DNA of 64,000 bases from Apiotrichum sp. Y4204 (lineage: Eukaryota > Basidiomycota > Tremellomycetes > Trichosporonales > Trichosporonaceae). The notes below the pieces were generated by a model. That model was not told the DNA's origin. It saw only the letters and a list, made by a program, of their open reading frames with translations, and did not search any database. Location: NCBI GenBank assembly GCA_025531455.1, contig JAMYHL010000072.1, forward strand, positions 1 to 64,000, in the 5' to 3' direction. The position numbers were made by a program, and so were the translations under genes. Shown here one piece after another: positions 56,509-64,000 of the stretch; the first letter of the stretch is position 1; every line of letters starts with the position of its first letter.

Positions 56509-57507
56509 GCGTTGTGCGACAGCGAAGATCAGCAGGCGACTCTGGCCCGCTTGCGGGCACGGCATTTACGTGCCAGTTGGGATTCACATTTGCGGAACAG
56601 ATATCAGATGGGGCTGGGGCGCGGGAACGGGGGAGGATGATGCCCCGCAGGTTGTGTAGAAGTACCTATGGCGATGTAACGACGTCAGGCAGACGGGGCA
56701 GACCGACGTGCGCCACTGCATGAGTGATCAGACGATCAGAGGGTGGCTGCACGTTACTTGTGCGCCGAGACATGTCACCTCGCATTGTTGCATTGTATTG
56801 AGATCTCGAGAGGTTGACTGGAGGATGAACCACAACTGGTAACCGGCTAAACTCGGCTCGCGGCTTTACGCGAGGCAGACACCCGGCGTTCGGCATCCCA
56901 TGCCAAGCCGCGATACACATCTTGATCGTGATTGATCCAAGCCAAGTACAACTGCACCAGCAGCCTGGAGAACTGGATCGTGTAGCTGTCATGTGTCCGC
57001 ACCGGATATCCGCTGCATCCTCTGATCCTCTACAGTACGTACTTCATGCATTCCGATTGATCGACGCGAGAGAGTCACTTCCGAGATGCCAGACGCGGGG
57101 CTAAGGCGGCTCGGGCAGAGTTCAGCGTTGCGGGGCTCCTAGGTCAAGTCAAGGGGCACCATATACCGCGCCTAGTCGTATCCCATCCTGGCCGTTGGAC
57201 CATTAAACGCGGTTCACAAACTGGATCTCATCGTGTGTTGTTCCATAATCGCCCTTCACACTATGTCAGCGACACGATGAGTTCTTAAGAGGGAAACAAT
57301 TACGCCAGCAAGAATGCCGCCCACACTGTTCCCACCGCCCCACCCCTCGTCCGCATGCGCCCATGCTCTCATGATCACGATAGCGGGGGTGGGAGATATC
57401 GAATGGCTCACCGCTCACATCATATGCTCACATACTCACATACTCACATACTCACACCTCAAACCCTCCGCAACTCCCTCATCTACCCCATCCATGAACA
57501 AGCATCA
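56509..57507. other. Intergenic region with an 8-bp simple repeat
   Basis: No gene is supported. An 8-bp unit CATACTCA repeats three and a half times at about 57429-57456, 52 bases upstream of the Myb-like start. An in-frame ATG at 57355 would extend the next protein through this repeat, which I consider leader. Confidence 0.5.
57429..57456. repeat. CATACTCA microsatellite
   Basis: Three and a half head-to-tail 8-bp units, CATACTCA, sit in the leader of the next gene. Confidence 0.75.
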
Positions 57508-58451
57508 ATGCCATACGAAGCCCCACCCCGCTCCCCACCCCGCTCAGAACTCTTCTTCCTCGGCCGCCAAGCCGCCCCGCCCATCCTCCTCGGCCGCCGC
57601 GGTAGCCGCGGTAACTGGGTCGCGAAGCGCGCAAACGTCCGCTGGATCAACGACGGGGAGATTGATGAAAATGAGTATCTGGAGGAAATTGGCTGCCTCC
57701 CTCCTCTCCCGCATCCAGCGCGAAGGACGGTTCGTACAGGAGATTCGGACCCTCCTGCGGACTCAAACTCAGACTCAGACTCCGACTCCGACTCGACAAC
57801 AGACGACTCTGACAGGATCACGTATGTCGATATGAACCGCTTCCGCCGCCCGGTCACGCCCCCCGTCCCCCGCCGTGGGCTGGACCGCAGCTCGTCCACG
57901 CAGGCGGATGGGCTAGGACAGGGACACAGCTCGTCCAGGCAGGCCATTGGGCCATTTCCCGTGCGTCCAAGCGAGCGTTGCTCTTTGCCCCCGAAACGCA
58001 AGCGCTTCGAGGCGCCAGAGTACCCCCTTCCTCCGAGGAACCGACGTGAGGCCGAGTACACTCCTCCTCTCAAGCGCAGGCAGACGCCCGAATACCGCCC
58101 TGCACTCAAGCGCAGGGGCGAGGCCCTTCAACCCCGCAGACGCCCGCCCTCCCCTCCGCGACTCGACACGCCGATCCGCCACCCCGTCTTCGGCGAGGGC
58201 GGGTGGAGCGCCGCGCAAGACCGCGCGCTGTGGGCGACCATGGTGGGTGTAATAGATGGTGATGCGTGCTGAGAGTAGATCAAGTACGGCGAGCACCGCA
58301 ACTGGGCCGAGGTTGTGAGGAACGTGAACGCTGTCGGGCCGCATAAGTCTGAGCACGTACGTTTCTATGTGGGGCGAGCTGACGGCAGGTGTGCAAGGAT
58401 AAGTGGGCGCGGGAGAAGGCCAAAGTGTTCGGAAAGGGTGTTCAGCTGTGA
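57508..58451 (+). CDS. Putative Myb/SANT-like DNA-binding protein
   Basis: Exons 57508-58242, 58279-58356 and 58389-58451 give 291 residues. The first 230 residues are Pro/Arg-rich and disordered, with a long Ser/Asp run (SNSDSDSDSDSTTDDSD) and a basic cluster (LPPKRKRFEAPEY) likely to direct it to the nucleus. The C-terminal 60 residues look like one Myb/SANT repeat: WSAAQDRALWATM, then KYGEHRNWAEVVRNVN and CKDKWAREKAKVFG. The spacing of the aromatic residues W-W-W is right for a Myb helix-turn-helix. Two short introns divide the domain. The start at 57508 is chosen because the upstream extension runs through a simple repeat. Confidence 0.7.
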
Positions 58452-58630
58452 GGCGGAGTTGGACGGAAAGTGACAAATCTCGTTCCATTGGTATTGAATT
58501 AGGGTGCACACGGAAGATCAGCAGGCAAGGTAATCAGTCCCATAGCGTTAGTCATCCTCGGCGTGAAGTGTATACATGGTATCTATGCAGGGGTATCGGG
58601 TATCCTCGTCCTCGCCACCTCGCGCCGCAG

Positions 58631-59508
58631 CTACTCGATGCCGACCATGCTGTTCTTGAGAGTAACCTTTTCGCGCTCCTGCACGCGCCGCGCCGCCGCC
58701 TCCTTGCGGTCCTGCACGTCCTTGACGCTCTCGGAAGATGCGAGCGTGTTGGCCGCGTGCTCGCGGATCGTCGCCCACGGGTTCACCTTGAAGGCTGGGT
58801 GGGCCATCACGGCCGGGATGCGGCGGGCGTTGTTCGCACTGTGTGGTCAGCTCCGGGAGGGAATTGCTATCACTGGGAGGGGTGCAGCGTGTGGTGAACA
58901 AGGGAAGATCAGCGTCGAGATCATCCATCTGGATGGACTACTGCTGTCTCTCCCGCCTTGGTAGGCTTCCTCCACTCGACACTCCGCCCACTCGATCCCA
59001 TACTCACATCTGCTTCCTCCGTGCTTTTTCTCCCACAGTCTTCGCGCTCCCTTCTCCAATCTTCCCGTCCGGCTCTGCCTTGCGCTTCTGAGGGATCTCG
59101 ACCGCCTTCTCGCGCTTCTTCCCCTTGGTGCTCACGACATTCGTAACGGGCACATCGTCGGTAACCTCGGCCAAGGCGGCCGTGATACTGCCGAGGCCTC
59201 CCCCAACAAGCTGCTGCTTGGCCTTGCGCTTCTCGCGCCGCAGGTGGGAGCGCGAGTACGGGTGCGCCGCCGCGCCGGCAGCGACCGCGCCATGGAACAC
59301 CTTGTCCGCAAACAGCGGTTTCGGCGGCGGCGGCGCAGCGGCCTCGGAGATGGTCTGCTCAGGAGCATTGCCAGGAAGAACCTTTTCGACCGCTTCGGGC
59401 GCTGCGAACGCGCGCTTCGGGAGCGCGACTGCCGAGCCGTGTTTCCGCGTCGAGGTCTTGGCTGCGCGCGGCTGCCGTCAGCTGGATTGCATGTTGGCCG
59501 CTCACCAT
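58631..59508 (-). CDS. SLX9: Ribosome biogenesis protein Slx9
   Basis: Exons 59508-59506, 59471-59008 and 58838-58631 give 224 residues. The first coding exon is the ATG alone; a 34-nt intron follows and the second exon starts PRAAKTSTRKHGSA, like other Slx9 N-termini. Diagnostic blocks are YSRSHLRREKRKAKQQL and ITAALAEV in the middle and the C-terminal MAHPAFKVNPWATIREH. Yeast Slx9 associates with 90S and pre-40S particles and helps 18S rRNA maturation and export. The basic middle and missing membrane segments fit the nucleolus. The 169-nt intron between exons 2 and 3 is longer than usual. It is divergent from the 818-residue protein. Confidence 0.86.
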
Positions 59509-59865
59509 TATGGATATGTGTGGTGCGTTTGAGGATTTGTGGATTTGCTAGGTGGCAAATTTCAAGATTTTTAGGGTGTGGAGGGTGTGGGAAAACTGGC
59601 GGCGTGTGACTGGCTGGGCTGACTGGGAGCTGCGCGGGCTGGAGCAATGCTGTGGTTTCCGATTCTCAAAAGTGTCTTTTGATTTCTCTCCTCCACTTTT
59701 CCATTCCTCTCGCTCTTTTTGTCACTGTTCATCTCCTTATCGTGACCATATCGCGCATCGTGACCATATCGCGCACCAACGACGGCTGACGTGTTGGCGA
59801 GGACGTGCTTTGCTCTCTGCGAGAAAGTCGCCAGGCTCTGATCGACGCCGTATCCAGCACCCATC
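59509..59865. promoter_or_regulatory. Shared promoter of SLX9 and the 818-residue protein gene
   Basis: The 357-bp gap between divergent starts contains a perfect 18-bp tandem repeat at 59739-59774 (unit ATCGTGACCATATCGCGC). It lies nearer the plus-strand start and may be a paired regulator-binding site for one or both genes. CT-rich leaders flank it. Confidence 0.5.
59739..59774. repeat. 18-bp perfect tandem repeat in a divergent promoter
   Basis: Two identical contiguous copies of ATCGTGACCATATCGCGC (59739-59756 and 59757-59774). Such a perfect short duplication in a 357-bp promoter is unusual in this window. Confidence 0.85.
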
Positions 59866-62380
59866 ATGACTAGGTAAGGTCATCCACCTGATCCCTCCGA
59901 CCTTGCCGCGTCAGATCCATCTGACACCCAGCTTCGGCCATCGCCATCTGCTCCGCCTGCGTCGTGTGCCACGACAGCGGTCTGCGGCCCATGCGCAGGC
60001 GCGCACATCGGCGACACGCGCACTCGGGGTGGATCCGCTGAACCAGCCTCTACCCGCATACATGCTCCGCCCGTCGTCGATGGCCTCCAGCTCGCGCCTC
60101 ACCCTCGATGCGTTTCTCAACCGCGGGAGCCAAGAAGACATGATCATGTCCGCGCTGAGCTTTGCTGCCGAGGACGAGCTCGTGGCCGCCGCCATTGCCG
60201 TCCCATCCAAGGCAAAGCGCTCCGCACACTGGATCGAGCCATCGGCAGCGTACCTCCGCCTCCGATCGTCCGGCCTGTTCAGCCATCACCTCCAGACGCT
60301 CATTCCCCGCATTCGCACACTCTACGCCAACCTCCGGCCGTCGGGGATGCACCAAATGCTCGTGTCGGATCTCCTCCTGCGGAACCCGGACCCCCGCGCG
60401 CTGCGGGAGATTCTCCAGGAGGAAGCTGATCCGTTCCACCCGCACAACCCCGGAGACCGGCTCCGGCCCGGACTCGTCCTGCAGGCGTATCGCACCATCG
60501 CGCCAGGTATCCGGAGACAGGTTGTTCCCCGCCTGTCGCGCTCGGCTCTTCTCTGCGTTACGCGCGCGCTGCGTCTGCAGTGCGAGGACGAGGCGCCCGA
60601 GCTGCTCTCCGACCTCTTCTACGAGCTCGCACATACTACCAACTGGGAGCCCGAGGGTGTTTGGCCGCTACTCGAGATTGTCCTTCGGCTCACGCAGTTT
60701 GGCCACACGGCAGAGGCCCTTCGTCTCCTTCAGTACCCTATCCAGCTGGGCAAGCTTCCAAGTGATGCGTTGCGGGAAGCGCCAACAGGTCACTCGCGTG
60801 CAGCTGAACTCTTGATCCAATCGACTGTGGTGCGGACGCTCCTATGGTGGGGATTCGATGAACGCGCAATGCGCGCTGTCGACGACCTTGTGGACACGAT
60901 GGTGGAATCATCCCCGTGGGGTGCAGGTGTGGAGTTGGTGCTCACTGCCTGCCGCGTCGCCGTCCTCACCCCAAACAAGCACTCCATCCACTGGGCACGA
61001 CAAACGGTTTTGCGACTGGCGAATGACGAACGCTTCCCAATTCTCTCAAGCAGTACTATCAACCTGCAGCTCGACGCGCTTTCCACAGGTCAGGCGCTCC
61101 AGTTCTACTCACAGCTCCCGGCACGACACGAACCCCCTTCGCCAGAGCACATTCTCCGCTTGGCGCTCGCCAAACCAACGCGCACCCTCTCGCGCCGCCT
61201 GGCTGCTGACCTGAGTCGCACGCCAGGTGATGCCGTGGCCGCTATTCCCGGCATGCTTCGCGCACTGGCATCGGCCCGCATGCTCCGCCTGGCCCGCTGG
61301 GCATACGAGGCGTGGGACGCCAGGGACGCCTTCATCGACTCGCCCACCGTCGTAGCGCTCGTGCACGCCTTCACCCGCGGATCGAGGACTGCGGAGAATA
61401 CCGCTTTCGCAAACACCGTGCTCAACGACTATCTCGAGACGACGGGGAAGCGCGTCAGCGCCGTGGATGCGTCGCTCACCGCCTTGCATGCGTATGGACT
61501 CATCTCCAAGCCCAAATCGAAGAAAGAGTCTGCGCAAAAGCCTGTAACTGAGGTAGAAACAGATGGGGACCCGGCAGCCGAGCACGTCAACGTCTTAGTT
61601 CGCACACTCGGCCACTCTGGCGCTCTTGAGCGCCTGATGTCTCTCTCCCTCGAGTACCCACTCCTGGCCCACAGGCTCGTGCAGATTGGCAAGGCACACG
61701 GCCTCGTGCTCCCCCCAACGGCCGTTATCATTGCCTCAGCCTGCGCCGCCCGCCACTGGGGTGCCCTGTCCGTCACATCATCCCTCGACCTCACAGCCGA
61801 GGAAGAGGCGTTCATCCAGGTGCTGAATGCTGCCCGGAAATCACGCCGCACCGCTCTGGTAACCCGCCTGCGCGCCGCGGTCGACGCATACCCCGACTCG
61901 CCGATGCTCGTGCCCACCGCCGCGGCTGTGCTGCAGCGTCTGGCCGGTATGCGTGCGTGGCGCGAGGGCTCAGAGGTTCTCCCACTCGTGCTCAGCGACG
62001 AGACGGTCGAGGCCGCGAGCGTTTTCCTCTCCGCGCTCCAGCGCGAGGCGAGCGGAATTCCAGCCGAGAACGCGCTGCTCGTCGCTCGCGAAGCAATCGA
62101 GCGCGTCGAGGAGGATGCCCGCGAGGAGACGGCAAAGGTCGAGATCTTTATTGATGCCGTCGACGGACAGCCTGATGCGGCTGGTGTGCGCGCCCACGAG
62201 GCACTGATCGCCGCGCGGGGCAGCGAGATTGCCAAGGCTTCCCGCGACGCTGCTCGTGAGGCGTGGATTGCCCACGGCGCCGCTGTTAGGGAACGCGTCG
62301 GCCAGGTGCAGGTTATGGGGCGGACGCTTCTCGAGACCATGTGTGATGAGGTCGACGAGGTGGTGCAGGCGTCGACCTAG
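59866..62380 (+). CDS. Predicted mitochondrial helical-repeat protein, 818 residues
   Basis: An 8-nt first coding exon (59866-59873) encodes Met-Thr and two bases of Ser. It is joined over a 58-nt intron to 59932-62380. The resulting N-terminus, MTSFGHRHLLRLRRVPRQR, is Arg-rich with no acidic residues, a typical mitochondrial presequence. The rest is almost entirely alpha-helical Leu/Ala/Arg/Glu-rich sequence with repeated ALR and LRLA segments, suggesting a PPR-like or other helical repeat solenoid. I see no catalytic motif and no named family. Pentatricopeptide-type mitochondrial RNA factors in fungi are often this divergent. The alternative start at 59903 in the unspliced frame lacks the presequence character and includes intron sequence. 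Confidence 0.78.
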
Positions 62381-62509
62381 GGCACTATCCGTTATCATGT
62401 AGGAAGCTCAGCTTTGGCCCAGCTTGGTTGTACAATCATTGCATCACTATAAAGCCCAAAGAAACTAACTGCTCACATATCCTACAACAGAGACACGTAC
62501 AGATACTTG

Positions 62510-64000
62510 TTACAACACTGCTTCTTCACTCACACCAGCCAACTTTGCCTGTTCTGGCTTGCCATCTGTGCGGTGCTGCGCCACTGCCGCGCGCATCGTG
62601 GTCACAAGGTCTGGGAGCTTGTACGGTTTAATCACCACTGCGGTGTGAGCGCTGCTGTTTACACATACCCATGACTGTACATACCATTATCAAACCCAGC
62701 TGCGCGTGCAGTGGAGATCTGCCCCGGACGCGCGTTGCCCGTGAGCGCAATGACGAGGTTGTGGCGTGGATGCGGAACTTGGTCGCTCTGCCTCTGCTCG
62801 CGCTGGCGGAGCGTCTGCACGGCCGTGATGCCGTCCATAACCGGCATCTCGACGTCCATGAGGACAATGTCGTAGCCGCCAACAGGGGCGGTATCGATAC
62901 ATGCGAGTGCCTCCTCGCCGTTTGACGCAACGTCGCACTGAAACCCGGCGCGCGAGAGCTGTCGCTTGAGCACCGTCTGGTTGATGAGGTTGTCCTCGAC
63001 GATGAGGACGTGCAGCGGAGAGCCTAGCTGGTACTGCGCGGCAAAGGCGTCGGACATGCACATGGGCGTAAGCGGCGGGCTGATTACGCCGCTCGCCTCG
63101 GCATTGGTAAACGTAGCGACGGGAGGTGAGACCGGGGACAATGGCTCTACGGGCCGGGCTGAACTCTGCAGTTCTATCGTCGTCGCGGATTGTGATCCCT
63201 GCCGCGACGCCGGGGCGGAGGGTACAGCGGCCCAGTCTGGCGCGGTGGTGCGTGTGGCGATGAAAAAGTGGAAGGCCGTCCCTTCGCCCTCCTGGCTCTC
63301 TACCCGGATATCGCCGCCAAGGAGCTGGGTGATTTCTGGAGACAGGTTAGAGGTGCGGGGCGCTGAGGAAACTCACTCTTGCAGATGAACAGACCGAGCC
63401 CAGAGCCGCCGTAGCGGGTGTGAATGACCTTGTTGCCCTCTGCGCATCAGCGGTATGCCAATCTGTAGTACTCACGCTGGAATCTCTGGAAGAGCATTGC
63501 CTGCTCGCTGGGCGTCATTCCCGGGCCGGTATCCCGCACGCTGACAAAGAGGTACGCCGGCGTGTCCTCGGACACCTCACTGTCCACCGGAGGCGCAGCT
63601 GTCGCGGAGAGGGAATCGGGGAGTTGGAATGGGGGCGCGGGGGGCGACTCGGGGAGAATGTCGCCGCCAGGCAGTGGCGCACCTTGTCCTTCGCTCTTGA
63701 CAACAGCATACCCCGTGGGCGGCTCCCACGCAGCATCAAACTTGACAGTGATGCGCTTGGTCTCTGCGGCGGCCACGAACCGCATCGCATTCGTGACGAG
63801 ATTCATGACCACCTGGCCGAGACGCACGGGATCCGTCTTGATACCACGCACGCGCATGCGGTCGAGCGCGTCGCCAAAGAGCAGCTCGAGCTTGACGCCA
63901 TTCATGGTCGACTCGCTCGCAAAGATGGAGATGATCTTCTGCGCCTCGAGCCGCACGTCCACCTCGACCTCGTGGACATTCAGCATGTTGAGCTGGATGC
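62510..64000 (-). CDS. Hybrid histidine kinase, C-terminal part (truncated by window edge)
   Basis: Four exons of the 3' part are visible: 64000-63476 (continuing beyond the window), 63439-63377, 63335-62685 and 62637-62510. The ATP-binding (HATPase_c) domain has an N box (NLVTNAMRF), G1 (VRDTGPGM), F box (LFQRFQQ) and G2 (GGSGLGLFICK). An insertion of about 50 residues, Pro/Ser-rich, separates the N box from G1. A linker follows, then a receiver domain with VLIVEDN, phospho-acceptor Asp in VLMDVEMPVMDG, a Thr in ALTGNAR and the conserved Lys in VIKPYK. This is a fungal two-component sensor that signals through an HPt protein to a MAP kinase or response regulator. The sensory N-terminus and the phosphorylatable His lie outside the window. 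Confidence 0.93.

Noticed and set aside
57355..57507. Upstream extension of the Myb-like protein
   Set aside because: It would translate the CATACTCA microsatellite and a His-rich leader-like segment; the later Met is more plausible.

Overview
The window reads as a stretch of a basidiomycete yeast chromosome, most likely a Tremellomycete of the Trichosporonales type. The basis is a GC-rich, densely packed gene set with many very short introns (about 32-80 nt, GTGAGT-like donors, a CTGAC or CTAAC branch site a few bases before the acceptor AG), pyrimidine-rich leaders and fungal protein families. The genus is inference from gene style, not from a search.

Layout. 0-1.9 kb has no supported gene but carries a 340 bp inverted-repeat element (MITE-like). 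1.9-20 kb is a compact block of conserved genes: an HSL-type alpha/beta hydrolase, a PTC1-like PP2C phosphatase (-), a doubtful small spliced gene (-), the ISA2 Fe-S carrier (+), the RNA polymerase III subunit RPC31 (-), an ER-lumen DnaJ (SCJ1 type, ending HDEL, +), an NF-X1/FAP1 zinc-finger protein (-), a DUF3605 protein (+) and a PRCC-like protein ending KYGF (-). 20-29 kb changes character: four short, intron-poor genes with no recognisable family lie on one strand, interrupted by an OSM1/FRD1-type fumarate reductase. 29.7-31.5 kb is a five-exon cytochrome P450 (-).

31.5-45 kb is gene-poor. It holds one small ORFan (-), a 43-codon relic-like frame that shares a motif with it, several simple repeats, and a secreted GH37 trehalase (+). 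45.2-50 kb is a 1546-residue disordered Ser/Pro-rich protein (+). 50.6-62.4 kb is compact again: a mitochondrial K+/H+ exchange-related protein (-), a small Gly-rich membrane protein (+), a tentative PEX11-like protein (+), a Myb/SANT-like protein (+), the ribosome-biogenesis factor SLX9 (-) and an 818-residue probable mitochondrial protein (+). The right edge cuts through a hybrid histidine kinase (-).

No operon-like pathway is visible. Several conserved genes are arranged as divergent pairs sharing a short promoter: RPC31/SCJ1, FAP1/DUF3605 and SLX9/818-aa protein; the last has an 18-bp tandem repeat between the two starts. Exon structures were built by hand from splice motifs and reading-frame continuity, and all multi-exon models given close in frame. 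No tRNA, rRNA or CRISPR was found.
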